A stretch of 64,000 nt of DNA from Thermoplasmata archaeon. Its GTDB lineage: Archaea; Thermoplasmatota; Thermoplasmata; Lutacidiplasmatales; UBA184. Where the stretch lies: contig JAKASQ010000001.1 of assembly GCA_021828195.1 (NCBI GenBank), positions 357,202 to 421,201 of the forward strand. Reading direction: 5' to 3'. Below are positions 31,997-41,245 of this stretch, one piece after another (positions within the stretch are counted from its first letter, which is position 1; each line of letters opens with the position of its first letter). The position numbers were made by a program, and so were the translations under genes. A model generated the notes under the pieces. The model was given only the letters and a program-made list of their open reading frames with translations, was not told where the DNA came from and did no database searches.

Positions 31997-33370
31997 ATGC
32001 GTTTGTTCGGGACAAACGGAATCCGCGAGGTCGTGGGGCCGACCCTCACGCCGGAGTTCACGACCCGCCTCGCGAACGCCATCGCCGGGACCATCCCGGT
32101 CGGGAAGCCCGTGGTGGTCGGCTGGGACGGCCGTACCTCCAGCCGCGCCCTCTCCTCCATCGTATCGTCCACGCTCGCGCTCGCGGGGCACCACGTCGTC
32201 GAGGTGGGGCTCTTGCCGACGCCGGCCATCCAGTACATGGTCGTGCGGCTCGCGGCCCAGCTCGGGGTCGTCATCACGGCGTCCCACAACCCTCCCGAGT
32301 TCAATGGGTTCAAGTGCATCCACTCCGACGGCCTCGAGATCCCCCGGTCGGCCGAGGAGGAGATTGAGCGGCGGTTCGCCGACGCTCCGAGCACCGCGGT
32401 CCCCTACCGGTCGGTCGGGGAGATCGGCTTTCACGGAAGCGGCGCGCGCGAGTACGTCCATGGGGTTCTGGCCCGGGTGGACGCCGCGCGCATCTCCGCG
32501 CGCGCGTACACGGTCGTCCTCGACGTCGGAAACGGCACGGCCGCGGTGACCGGCCCGGACCTCTTGCGGAGACTGGGCTGCCGGGTCGTGACGCTGAACG
32601 GTCATGTGGATGGGACGTTCCCGGGGCGGCCCTCGGAGCCGACCGAGGCCAACGTCGCCGATCTGCGGCGGGCGGTTCCGAGCGTCGGCGCGGATCTCGG
32701 GATCGCCCACGATGGGGACGCCGACCGCGCCGTCTTCGTCGAGCGCTCGGGCCGCTACGTCCCGGGCGAAGAGATTCTCGCCCTCCTGGCGCGAGACGCG
32801 GTTCGGCGCCACGGCGGCGGGATCGTTGTCACCCCCGTGACCGCGCCGGACTCCGTCGAGGAGGCCGTCCAGCCGTTGGGAGGGGAGGTCGTCTACACGC
32901 GCGTCGGCAGCCCGAACGTGACGCGCGAGATGCTGGCCCGCCACGCCGTGATCGGCGGCGAGGAGAACGGGGGCCTGATCTTCCCAGAGTTCCAGCTCGC
33001 CCGCGACGGCGCGATGACGGTGGCGGTCGTGCTCGATCTGATGGCCCGAGAAGGTCAACCCCTCGACGTCCTGCTCGCCGGGCTTCCGCACCACGCCCTG
33101 CTCAAGGAGAAGGTCCCGTGCCCGCTCGATCGCCGGGAGGAGACGGTGCGGGCTTTCGCCGAGCGCTTCGGTCCCCGCGCGGAACGCGTCGTGACCATCG
33201 ATGGAGTGAAGATCTACCGCCCCGGAGGTTGGGTGCTCCTGCGGCCGAGCGGGACGGAGCCGCTTCTACGCCTCTTCACCGACGCGAGGGATCCCAAACG
33301 AGCGCGCGAGCTCGCGGACGAAGCGCTCGCCGCGGTGCGCGCTTCGATCGGCCGGCAACGCGGGGCCTAG
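31997..33370 (+). CDS. phosphohexomutase (phosphoglucosamine/phosphomannomutase family)
   Basis: A 457-residue alpha-D-phosphohexomutase. MRLFGTNGIREVVG is the N-terminal hallmark. The phosphoserine loop is GVVITASHNPPEFNGFK (TASHNP). The metal loop is LGIAHDGDADRAVF (DGDAD). The sugar loop is GGEENGGLIF, and the phosphate loop is LRPSGTEPLLRLF. The family cannot be split by eye into GlmM, ManB and Pgm functions, but the FGTNGIR start is typical of archaeal GlmM-type enzymes. A TATA-like catatacacc (31961-31970) lies ~30 bases upstream. It provides precursors for glycan or amino-sugar synthesis. Confidence 0.9.
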   Translation: MRLFGTNGIREVVGPTLTPEFTTRLANAIAGTIPVGKPVVVGWDGRTSSRALSSIVSSTLALAGHHVVEVGLLPTPAIQYMVVRLAAQLGVVITASHNPPEFNGFKCIHSDGLEIPRSAEEEIERRFADAPSTAVPYRSVGEIGFHGSGAREYVHGVLARVDAARISARAYTVVLDVGNGTAAVTGPDLLRRLGCRVVTLNGHVDGTFPGRPSEPTEANVADLRRAVPSVGADLGIAHDGDADRAVFVERSGRYVPGEEILALLARDAVRRHGGGIVVTPVTAPDSVEEAVQPLGGEVVYTRVGSPNVTREMLARHAVIGGEENGGLIFPEFQLARDGAMTVAVVLDLMAREGQPLDVLLAGLPHHALLKEKVPCPLDRREETVRAFAERFGPRAERVVTIDGVKIYRPGGWVLLRPSGTEPLLRLFTDARDPKRARELADEALAAVRASIGRQRGA

Positions 33371-33789
33371 TGGATCAGTGGCCCGATCACGAAGACGCCT
33401 AGGACGAGCAGCAGGAATACGGTGAAGGTAATCCGTGCGACCAGGATCTCTCCGTTCCGGTGGAAGAAGTAGAATCCGGCGAGGACCCGGGCGATCGGCA
33501 CGACGAGGAGCGTGAGGATCCCCAAGGTGAGGTAGGCCTCCGGCGCCCCGGTCCACAGGCCCGATGCGAGGCCCTCCAAGGAGAGATAGTTTGCGATCGG
33601 GTTGATCGCGATCACGCTGGAGGAGTCGGCCGAGGGGTTCTCGATGCCGAAGGCGATGAGTGCCCCGAACAGGATCGACAGTGCGATCGCGAGCCCGACT
33701 TGCAGGAGTCGCGTCATGGTAGCGGCCGCCGCGGGAGGCAGCGGGTGCAGGTACACCGGGCCCCGGACGGTCGAGACCGTTTCGTTCAT
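33367..33789 (-). CDS. DUF1634 membrane protein
   Basis: A 140-residue protein with three hydrophobic helices at about residues 27-48, 82-104 and 119-138. PEAYLTLGILTLLVVPIARV and VLAGFYFFHRNGEILVARIT are typical of DUF1634. This family is usually paired with a TauE/SafE permease, as here (ATGA overlap with the next gene upstream). It probably forms an accessory subunit of the transporter. Confidence 0.85.
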   Translation of the reverse strand: MNETVSTVRGPVYLHPLPPAAAATMTRLLQVGLAIALSILFGALIAFGIENPSADSSSVIAINPIANYLSLEGLASGLWTGAPEAYLTLGILTLLVVPIARVLAGFYFFHRNGEILVARITFTVFLLLVLGVFVIGPLIH

Positions 33790-34652
33790 GGAGCCCCCAG
33801 CGCCCGGACGATTAGCTCGACCGCGAGCCCGCAGACCACGAAGAAGAACAGGAAGCGGAGCCAGAGCGTGCGGGCTCCGGGAAGGATGTGGCTGCCGAGG
33901 ATCGCACCGACCGTCGAACCGATGCCGATCGGGGCCGCGAGGACCGGGTTCACGTAGCCGGCCGCGAGGAGGATCCCCGCGCCCGCACATGCCGTCACCC
34001 CGATCATGAAATTGCTGGTCGCCGTGGCGACCTTGAACGGCATTCGGAGCGCGCCGTCGAGCGCAAAGACCTTCAGGACGCCGCTTCCGATGCCGAACAT
34101 TCCGGATACGATCCCCGCGCAGAACATGACGCCGAAGGCCCCGCTCGTGTTGGCGGCCTGATAGACGACCGTGGTGCCGGTCCGAGCGTCCCGGAACGCT
34201 CCGGTCAGTCCGAGCTTCTGGGAGGTCCGGTCGGGCACCACGCTCTCGGGCACCTCCTCGTGACGGCGCAAGAGGGCCGAGAGCGATCCGAGGATCAGAA
34301 CGATCGCGAGGGCGATCAACAGGGCCGCCGTGAGATTGTAGCGCGTCAGCAGGATGGTGAGGCTCGCTCCGAGGAGCGCTCCGGGGACCGTGGCGATCTC
34401 GAGCACCATCCCGATCCGGAGATCGGTGAGGCCCTCGTGGATGTACGCGGCTCCCGTGGTGACGGAGTTCGCGAGGATCGTGATGAGCCCGGCGCCGACG
34501 GCCTCGATGAACGGCACCTGGAAGAAGATCACGAGCACCGGGATCACGATGATCCCGCCCCCGATCCCGGTGAGCGAGCCGATGAACCCGGCGGCAATCG
34601 CGATCAGGAAGAGCAGCACGAGGAACAGAACAAGTTCCACGTGGATCGTCAC
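33786..34652 (-). CDS. TauE/SafE family permease
   Basis: A 288-residue polytopic protein with eight or so helices. The first half repeat has AGFIGSLTGIGGGIIVIPVL and the second half repeat has MFCAGIVSGMFGIGSGVLKV, the Gly-rich duplicated signature of TauE/SafE exporters. Proposed substrates are sulfite, sulfoacetate or other organosulfur anions. The GTG at 34652 begins just before the first helix. It is co-transcribed with the DUF1634 partner. Confidence 0.88.
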   Translation of the reverse strand: MTIHVELVLFLVLLFLIAIAAGFIGSLTGIGGGIIVIPVLVIFFQVPFIEAVGAGLITILANSVTTGAAYIHEGLTDLRIGMVLEIATVPGALLGASLTILLTRYNLTAALLIALAIVLILGSLSALLRRHEEVPESVVPDRTSQKLGLTGAFRDARTGTTVVYQAANTSGAFGVMFCAGIVSGMFGIGSGVLKVFALDGALRMPFKVATATSNFMIGVTACAGAGILLAAGYVNPVLAAPIGIGSTVGAILGSHILPGARTLWLRFLFFFVVCGLAVELIVRALGAP

Positions 34653-34743
34653 GAGCCGGACGGGAAAAAGACGTTGGACGGTCCGAAGCCGGCCGGACCC
34701 GGAACGAAACGGCCATGAAGGGCTCCCGGCTTCGGGGCTACCG

Positions 34744-37164
34744 ATGGAGCCACGCGGGGACCGACTCGCCTTCGGCCACCCAGGGACGGCCCTCTTCGGC
34801 GCTCCGAGCCGCAAGGATGGATTCGGGACGGCCTACTCGGCGGACTCCCAGCTCTGGTACACGATGTGGCGGGGCGTCGTCACCGAGGTGTACTACCCCA
34901 CGATCGACCGCCCGAAGCTCCGGGGCATCGAGTATGTGGTCACGGACGGGGAGACCTTCCTGCACGACGAGGCCGTGCACATGGAGAGCACCATCGAACG
35001 ACCCCACGAACATGCACTGGGCTACCGCGTCCAGTCCCGCGACCCGGAGGGCCGCTACACGATCGACAAGGAGGTGCTCTCGGCCCCGCACCTACCGTGC
35101 CTGCTCATGCGCACGCGCATGCAGACCCGGACCGCGACGCTCCGCGAGCGTCTGAAACTCTACGTGCTCATCGCCCCTCGACTCGATCCCAACGACGCCG
35201 GGGACGATGGGGACGTCTTCGATCTGGTCGGAATGCCGATCCTCGCGGCATCGCGTCCCGGAGTGGCGCTCGCGGTCGGCGGGACCGTGCCGTTCTCCCG
35301 CGCGTCCGTGGGCTACGTCGGCCGGAGCGATGCTCGGACCGATCTCATGGACCACTTCGGCATGTCCTGGGAGTTCGATCACGCTCCGGCCGGACACATC
35401 CTGCTCGCGGGTGAGATCCCCGTGCCCGACGACGGGGAGTTCACCCTCGCCTTCGCCTTCGGCGGCTCGCCGGAAGCGGCCTCGACCACCTTGCTCCAGG
35501 CGCTGGGCACCCCGTTCAGCTGGCAGCGGGACCGCTTCATCGAGCAATGGGACCGGACGGCCCGTCACGAGCGACCCCTCGGATCCCACTCCGGCGACGA
35601 CGGACGACTCTACCGGGCGAGCCACTCCGTCCTCCTCGCGCACGAGGATAAGGAATTCCCCGGCGCGTTCATCGCCTCGCCTTCAACGCCGTGGGGCATC
35701 GTCCATGGCGGCGAGCGCGGAGGCTATCATCTGGTCTGGACCCGCGATCTGGTTCACACCGCCACCGGGCTGCTCGCCGCCGGCAATCGCGAGGCGCCCT
35801 TGCGGGCGCTGATCTACCTCGCCTCCCGCCAGCAGGGCGATGGGGGATTTCCGCAGAACTTCTGGGTCGACGGGGGCGCCTACTGGAAGGGGGTCCAGCT
35901 CGACGAGGTCGCCCAACCGATCCTGCTCGCGGCACGGCTCGATCGCGCGCGCGCCCTCCAGCAGTTCGACCCGTATCCCCTCGTCCTGCGCGCGGCGAGA
36001 TACCTCATCGAGCGCGGTCCGGCGACCCCCGAGGACCGCTGGGAGGAGGTGAGCGGCTACTCTCCGTCCACCCTCGCGGCCCAGATCGCGGCGCTGACGT
36101 GCGCGGCCGGGTTCGCTCGCGCCCGGGGCCATGCGGGAACCTCGCGGTTCATCCAGGAGTATGCGGACTTCCTGGAATGCCACGTCGATCCGTGGACGAT
36201 CACCGAACATGGTACCCTCGACCCGGAGATCCCACGCCACTACGTTCGCATTCGGCCGATCGATCCGAACGATCCCGCTCCGAACGAGTCGGCGGACTTC
36301 GGTACGATCCGGCTGCCGAACCTGCCGCCCGGCACGACCTCAACGTTCCCGACCGTGGAGATCGTCTCCGGTGACTTCCTCGAACTCGTCCGAGAGGGGA
36401 TTCGGGCCGCGGACGATCCGGCGGTGGTCGACTCCCTCCGTCTCATCGATCGCGTGCTCCGGGTCGATACTCCGAGGGGCCCGGTCTGGAAACGGTACAC
36501 GCACGACGGGTACGGGGAAGGCGTGGACGGGTCGCCGTTCCTAGGTTCGGGGGTCGGCCGGGCGTGGCCGCTCCTCACGGGGGAGCGGGGCCTCTACGAG
36601 CTTGCCGCCGGCCACGACCCAGCCCCGTACCTGCGTGCCCTCGAGCATTTCGCCACGGGAACGGGTCTACTGCCGGAACAGGTCTGGGATGCGCCGGCGT
36701 TGCCCGACCGCGAGCTCGCACCCGGCCACCCCACCGGCTCTGCGACACCGCTGGCCTGGGCCCACGCCGAGTACGTGACGCTGCTGCGCTCGGTTGCGGA
36801 CGGGGCGATCTTCGATCGGATCCCGATGGTGGCCGACCGGTATCTCCATCGCCGACGGCCGACGAAGTCGGTCGAGATCTGGAAGTTCAATCGTCGGCCT
36901 CCGACGATCGGGTGCGGCCGGCTCTTCCGCATCCAGGTCTCGGCGCCGTTCCGGCTGCATTGGTCGGACGACGACTGGAGGACCGCACACGACACCGACT
37001 CGACCGAGACCTCGCTCGGAATCAGCTACGTCGACCTGCCTCCGCTCGAACGCCCGGGGAACTCCTACCGCTTCACATTCTACTGGCCGCAGGGCGATCG
37101 ATGGGAGGGTCGGGACTTCCGCATCGATTCGGCGCCGGCCTCGCCCGCGCCGACAACTCCGTAG
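34744..37164 (+). CDS. GH15 glucoamylase / glucodextranase-like enzyme
   Basis: An 806-residue glycoside hydrolase family 15 protein. An N-terminal super-sandwich domain (to ~residue 265) starts FGAPSRKDGFGTAYS, then LWYTMWRGVVTEVYYPTIDR. An (alpha/alpha)6 barrel follows: YHLVWTRDLVHTATGLLAAG, GGFPQNFWVDGGAYWKGVQL and WEEVSGYSPSTLA with the proposed general acid region. A second Glu lies in LLPEQVWDAPALPDRE. The C-terminal ~100 residues form a beta domain. The domain layout matches archaeal and bacterial prokaryotic glucoamylases. No signal peptide is seen, so it probably acts on internal alpha-glucans. It releases glucose, which the ROK kinase at 52127 could phosphorylate. Confidence 0.9.
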   Translation: MEPRGDRLAFGHPGTALFGAPSRKDGFGTAYSADSQLWYTMWRGVVTEVYYPTIDRPKLRGIEYVVTDGETFLHDEAVHMESTIERPHEHALGYRVQSRDPEGRYTIDKEVLSAPHLPCLLMRTRMQTRTATLRERLKLYVLIAPRLDPNDAGDDGDVFDLVGMPILAASRPGVALAVGGTVPFSRASVGYVGRSDARTDLMDHFGMSWEFDHAPAGHILLAGEIPVPDDGEFTLAFAFGGSPEAASTTLLQALGTPFSWQRDRFIEQWDRTARHERPLGSHSGDDGRLYRASHSVLLAHEDKEFPGAFIASPSTPWGIVHGGERGGYHLVWTRDLVHTATGLLAAGNREAPLRALIYLASRQQGDGGFPQNFWVDGGAYWKGVQLDEVAQPILLAARLDRARALQQFDPYPLVLRAARYLIERGPATPEDRWEEVSGYSPSTLAAQIAALTCAAGFARARGHAGTSRFIQEYADFLECHVDPWTITEHGTLDPEIPRHYVRIRPIDPNDPAPNESADFGTIRLPNLPPGTTSTFPTVEIVSGDFLELVREGIRAADDPAVVDSLRLIDRVLRVDTPRGPVWKRYTHDGYGEGVDGSPFLGSGVGRAWPLLTGERGLYELAAGHDPAPYLRALEHFATGTGLLPEQVWDAPALPDRELAPGHPTGSATPLAWAHAEYVTLLRSVADGAIFDRIPMVADRYLHRRRPTKSVEIWKFNRRPPTIGCGRLFRIQVSAPFRLHWSDDDWRTAHDTDSTETSLGISYVDLPPLERPGNSYRFTFYWPQGDRWEGRDFRIDSAPASPAPTTP

Positions 37165-37186
37165 GCGAACCACGCTCTTCGGCGCG

Positions 37187-38248
37187 CTACGAGGTCGGCC
37201 GCCCGGGGGGATGCGGCACGATGGCGGGGTTGGGCCCCCTCCACGTGCGGGTCACCCGCGCGAACGTGTTCGATACGATCCGGTCCCGGATCATGCCGAT
37301 GTTGGACCAGGAGAAGATCGACGGTTCGAGGTAACAGGCGAGGGCGCACTTGTTGCACGTCTCGTACTTCGACCAGTCGTAGGAATTCCACAGGGCCGTG
37401 ACATCCGTCTCCCAGACCGGGGTCTGTCCGGCGTACTCGTGCAGCGTGTAGCAGGGCAGCACGATCCGTCCCTGTGGATCGATGTTCATGGTCATCCACG
37501 GCTTGCAGTGCCAGCTCTTCTGGCGGTACCACGAGTTGATGATCGCGTCGAAGTACTCGGGAGACTCGAGGATCGGCGCGCCGTTGACGCGCCGCAGGCG
37601 CAGTTCCCGGAGCACCTCGAGGAGATCGGGGCCCATCGGGCTCATCGCGTCCGCCGTGGAGTAATCGTAGGCGATCTGGAAGGTGATCGAGACCCCCATC
37701 GACTCGGCGAGATCGACGAGCGGAACGGCGTGGTAGATGTTGTCCTTCGTGATCGTGCTCGAGATCGCGACCGGGATCCGTTCGCGCGCCGCTTTGATGC
37801 CTTCGATCGCCCGCTCGTACGATCGCGGGATTCCCCGCAGGAAGTCGTGCATGGGGCCGATGCCGTCGAGGCTGACGAAGAGGAGCTCGAGCGACCGCGC
37901 GATCTCGGGTAGCCGTTGCTGGAGCAGCCAGCCGTTGGTCACGAGCGAGGTGTGGAAGCGGTCGTGCGACTCGCGCAAGATCTCGGGCAGGTCGCGGCGC
38001 AGCATCGGCTCGCCCCCCTCGAACCCCAGGAAGGAAACGCCCGTGCGCACGAGGGCGTCCATCATGCGGATCTCCTGGGAGAGCGATAGGAGCTCCTCGT
38101 CCTCCCGTCGCCAGAACGGACACATCTTGCACTCGAGGTTGCAGCGGTAGAGCAGCTTGTGCCCCGCGATGACCGGCAGCTTCTGGCCGCGCGCCTCTCG
38201 AGTCGCTCGCTTCAGACTGCGCAGCACCACCGGCTCGAGGTACGCCAT
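37187..38248 (-). CDS. radical SAM protein with C-terminal auxiliary Cys cluster
   Basis: A 353-residue radical SAM enzyme. The SAM-binding [4Fe-4S] motif is YRCNLECKMCPFW (CxxxCxxC), then GFEGGEPMLRRDLPEIL and LVTNGWLL and SLDGIGPMHDFLRGIPRSY. The C-terminal part has WHCKPWMTMNIDPQGRIVLP, CYTLHEYAG and YETCNKCALACYLEPS, a SPASM-like set of cysteines for extra clusters. The DUF3463/PTO1314-like architecture occurs in Thermoplasmata. The substrate is unknown; SPASM proteins often modify peptides or lipids. The ATG at 38248 was chosen because a TATA-like stretch (ctttatg, ~38278) lies 30 bases upstream. Confidence 0.83.
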   Translation of the reverse strand: MAYLEPVVLRSLKRATREARGQKLPVIAGHKLLYRCNLECKMCPFWRREDEELLSLSQEIRMMDALVRTGVSFLGFEGGEPMLRRDLPEILRESHDRFHTSLVTNGWLLQQRLPEIARSLELLFVSLDGIGPMHDFLRGIPRSYERAIEGIKAARERIPVAISSTITKDNIYHAVPLVDLAESMGVSITFQIAYDYSTADAMSPMGPDLLEVLRELRLRRVNGAPILESPEYFDAIINSWYRQKSWHCKPWMTMNIDPQGRIVLPCYTLHEYAGQTPVWETDVTALWNSYDWSKYETCNKCALACYLEPSIFSWSNIGMIRDRIVSNTFARVTRTWRGPNPAIVPHPPGRPTS

Positions 38249-38421
38249 GGACTTGGAAGGGGCCAACGTAGGGGTGGCTTTATGCTGGAGGGAAGGGGAA
38301 CCTAGCAGCTCCGCGGGGGTAGTGTGAAGAAATCGCGGACGACACCCCCCGGCCGGTGGGTCCGGTCGGGAGCCGGGCTCTACCCGTAAGAGGGAAGCCC
38401 CTGTCCGTCTGGCCCTTTTCC

Positions 38422-39096
38422 ATGTCCGGGGACGAGGAAGGCCCGAAGCTCACGGACCACATCGTGGGTCCCTGGCGTGAGCCCCCCGGAGTGGATCTGA
38501 GCCGTATCCTCGCGCTCAGCGACGGTGTCTTCGCGTTCGCGATGACCCTCTTGGTCGTTAACTTGACCGACCTCGGTAAGATCCTCTCATGTGGGACCAG
38601 TTGCTCGGACAGCGAGCTGGCGGCGGCCCTCGCCGGCGATTGGCAGTTGTTCATCGGATACGCGACGGTATTCCTGATCATCGCGATCTACTGGACCACC
38701 CACCACCGCATCTTCCGCTACATCGAACGTTATGACACCGCTCTCATCTGGTTGAACATCTTCTTCCTCCTCACCATCGCCTTCACGCCGTTCGTCCTCG
38801 AGCTCTACAACACGTACCCGGACCTGACCGTCGCGGTCGCCTTCTCCTCCGCCGTCATGGCGACGACGGGATTGCTCAGCGGCGCCATGTGGTTCCATGC
38901 GACCGGCAACGCCCGCCTCGTCGACCCGAAGCTCGGACGGAACGTCGTGGAGTTCTACCGCACGCGCGCGTTCGCCATTCCGGCCGTCTTCCTCATCGCC
39001 ATCCCGGTGGCGTTCGTGGTACCGTCTTATGCCTCCTTTTGCTGGCTCGCCGCGCTTCCAGCCAGCATCTTGGTGCGTCGCTACGGGGGTTCGTAA
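38422..39096 (+). CDS. TMEM175 / DUF1211 family membrane protein
   Basis: A 224-residue protein with the family motif RILALSDGVFAFAMTLLVVN in the first helix (RxxxFSDGVFA-like; here L replaces F). Then IYWTTHHRIFRYIERYD and WLNIFFLLTIAFTPFVLELY follow, six helices in all. Prokaryotic TMEM175 proteins form tetrameric potassium-permeable channels. The start ATG 38422 gives a short cytoplasmic N-terminus; a GTG at 38356 is the alternative. Confidence 0.85.
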   Translation: MSGDEEGPKLTDHIVGPWREPPGVDLSRILALSDGVFAFAMTLLVVNLTDLGKILSCGTSCSDSELAAALAGDWQLFIGYATVFLIIAIYWTTHHRIFRYIERYDTALIWLNIFFLLTIAFTPFVLELYNTYPDLTVAVAFSSAVMATTGLLSGAMWFHATGNARLVDPKLGRNVVEFYRTRAFAIPAVFLIAIPVAFVVPSYASFCWLAALPASILVRRYGGS

Positions 39097-39229
39097 TCCG
39101 GCAGTCGGGGGCAGAAGTGGCCGAAGATCCCGGCGGGACCCTGCTGGGCGGGAGCGACCCTATAGTTCCTGGACGAGAGTTGCCAGCCGTCGTTCCCTGA
39201 ACGCGCGGCGGGCGTGGGCGCCGGGAGAA

Positions 39230-40204
39230 TCACGCCCGCTTGGGGCTCATCAACTTTCGGTCGCTGGGGATTTCGACCGGAGTCTTCCAGCCGATCCCTC
39301 CGTGGCTGCGGCTTCGATTGGACACCTGTCGCCAGCGGTAGAGCTCCCGGCGGAAGTGCCCGAGAGAGCGGAAGCGCGCTCGGCCAACGAGTTCCTGGGT
39401 CAGGATTCCGTGGAACCTCTCGAGCTTCCCTCGGCCCCGTGGGTTGTACGACCTCCCGCAGATCACCGGAAGGTGGTGCTCCTAGCAGAACCGTCGGAAC
39501 TTTCCCGAGACGAAGCAACTGCCGTTGTCGACAGAGACTGCTTTGGGCGCTCGCCCGCTCTTGAACGCCCACCAGAGGTTGTTGGTCGCCTCGCGTATTC
39601 GCTCCCTCCGATAGGCTCCGGCTATCACCAGGAAGCGGGAGAGGTCGTCCAAGATCCTGTGGACGTAGATCTTCCCCGGCACCCCCGCCATGCGGAACTC
39701 ACAGACGTCCACCTGCCAGAGCGAGTCCACATGGCACCGCTGGGACCGTTTGAACGGCTTGGGCTTCTTGACGATGCGGACCAGGAAGCCGGGTCGCTTC
39801 AGGAGACGGTGGACCGGGCTCGAACTCACTCGAACACCTCTCCGCGTGAGGACGGCAGGGATGCGGAGGGCACCCCCCGGCCGGATGACTTCGGCTCAGT
39901 TGGCGGATACGGTTGGCGAGGTTGCCGTGGATGCGCCGGGGCTACGGCGAGGACGGCGCGACTCGTCCCGCAACCCTTCGACGCCCTCCTCTCGGTAGTT
40001 TCGGCACCAGCGTCTCAGAGTCCGATCAGTGATCCCGAGGATCTTACAGAGATCCTCCGAGCGGGCTCCTCGTTGCAGGGTCTGACTGACGGCATGCAGG
40101 CGAAGGCTTGCATCTTCCTTGACCAACTCCACCCCTCCCCGGGGGCGGACATACGTGTTGACAAGCCACGCTGACGGATGTCTTGCCACACTACAAATAG
40201 GCAT
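39230..40204 (-). pseudogene. IS481-type transposase inactivated by two in-frame stop codons
   Basis: One reading frame runs through the whole gene but is cut by TGA at 39896-39898 and TAG at 39482-39484. Parts in order: a helix-turn-helix (EDLCKILGITDRTLRRWCRN), a second linker region (VSSSPVHRLLKRPG), the integrase core (WQVDVCEFRMAGVPGKIYVH, then ILDDLSRFLVIAGAY and VSVDNGSCFVSG) and the terminal block YNPRGRGKLERFHGILTQEL with the catalytic Glu. The Asp, Asp and Glu positions remain, so decay appears recent. No frameshift is needed to join the parts. Terminal inverted repeats were not found. Confidence 0.8.
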
Positions 40205-40411
40205 GACGGCTCCGGCTTGTATCACTCCACGCGAAGGGAATGCTACCGGGTATGGGCAGAGGTCAGGGGGGGCGTAACCGATGCTCGATGTGGGGTTGAG
40301 CGGGGCGACCTGTCCGGCTCGCATGGTGCCCGTGCCTGACGGGGGTCGCGGCCCTACTCCCTGTCGCCTAGCCTCAGGCGGTACCGAAATTCCTCGGCCG
40401 GACAGCCCGGG

Positions 40412-41035
40412 ATGAGCAAAATGGACACCGTTGTCCGTGCAAGTCTCAGGCAGACCGTGGGCATCTTCCTATCCATCGCCCCCCTCTTCGCGTTTTGGTT
40501 CATCGCGATGGGAGGCTCGATGACGCTGCTCGTGGTGGGCCTGCTCGTCGGAACGGCTGTCATGATCATTCTGGCGATATTTCGGCTCGCGCACGGAACG
40601 CTCTTGTGGGCCATGGCGATCTTCTTCGGGTTTGCGCTGGTTGCGGTGTCCGGGTTTCAGAACCTGTGGATCATCGAGCATCTCGGGGTGTTCCCCTCCT
40701 CCATCTTCTTTGTCGCGATCATGATCTCGATGATCCTGGATCGGCCATTCGTCCAGGAGCATGCCCGGGCAGGGCTGACCCCTGAACAACAGGCATCGGC
40801 CTCGTTCGCGCGCAGCTGTTTCGTGCTGAGCAGCTTCTGGGCGGCCGTTCTCTTGATCATGGCGCTGGTCAGCGTGGTCCAGTTGTCCTACCCCGGTCCG
40901 GGTCAGTTGGCCTACGTCTTCCTCCAGCTCGGAATCGTGGGAGCCGCCCTGGGGGCCCAAGCGAACTACGTTGTGCACATCAAGCGTAGACGGGTCGCCG
41001 AAGAGCGTGCCGCGGCGGACCTGACTCGCGCGTGA
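40412..41035 (+). CDS. multi-spanning membrane protein of unknown function
   Basis: A 207-residue protein with about six hydrophobic segments: IFLSIAPLFAFWFIAMGG, LLVVGLLVGTAVMIILAIF, LLWAMAIFFGFALVAVSGF, IFFVAIMISMIL, FWAAVLLIMALVSVVQL and the last near residue 175. A short charged C-terminal tail (KRRRVAEERAAADL) stays in the cytoplasm. The segment between helices 4 and 5 is amphipathic and charged. No known family is recognised. The 210 bases upstream, next to the dead transposase, hold nothing recognisable. Confidence 0.65.
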   Translation: MSKMDTVVRASLRQTVGIFLSIAPLFAFWFIAMGGSMTLLVVGLLVGTAVMIILAIFRLAHGTLLWAMAIFFGFALVAVSGFQNLWIIEHLGVFPSSIFFVAIMISMILDRPFVQEHARAGLTPEQQASASFARSCFVLSSFWAAVLLIMALVSVVQLSYPGPGQLAYVFLQLGIVGAALGAQANYVVHIKRRRVAEERAAADLTRA

Positions 41036-41109
41036 ACCGGAGAGTCGACCGTCCGAGGCTTGGTCGGGGTTGATTATCCACGGCCCATACCGTACGATAG
41101 CCGGGGATG

Positions 41110-41184
41110 CGGGCGCGGGGGGATTTGAACCCCCGACCCCCGGGTTAGGAACCCGGTGCCCTATCCAGGCTAGGCTACGCGCCC
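41110..41184 (-). tRNA. tRNA-Arg(CCT)
   Basis: A 75-nt cloverleaf on the minus strand: acceptor GGGCGCG/CGCGCCC, D-arm GCCTAGCCTGGATAGGGC, anticodon stem CCGGG/CCCGG with loop TTCCTAA (anticodon CCT), a five-base variable loop, T-arm GGGGG-TTCAAAT-CCCCC and discriminator G. No intron is present and CCA is not encoded. Its uninterrupted T-loop is the internal reference that exposes the T-loop insertions of the two other tRNAs. Confidence 0.95.
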
Positions 41185-41245
41185 TCGCCTCCCCACCCAG
41201 GGGGGGTCTTATCACCGTTCCGACCCGAATCCGATTCCTTCCGCA

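Noticed and set aside
38249-38421. GC-rich region with gggggt/acaccccc complementarity considered as a structured RNA
   Set aside because: No SRP RNA, RNase P RNA, tRNA or C/D-box core could be matched. The complementarity is short and expected in such GC-rich DNA.
39482-39484. TAG in the IS481-type transposase as a pyrrolysine codon
   Set aside because: A second stop (TGA) interrupts the same gene, no PylRS or tRNA-Pyl is visible, other genes here end at TAG without trouble, and aRF1 looks omnipotent. Decay is simpler.
40205-40411. Intergenic region beside the dead transposase searched for terminal inverted repeats or a tRNA target
   Set aside because: No repeat matching the left flank (39097-39229) and no tRNA-like fold was found by eye.
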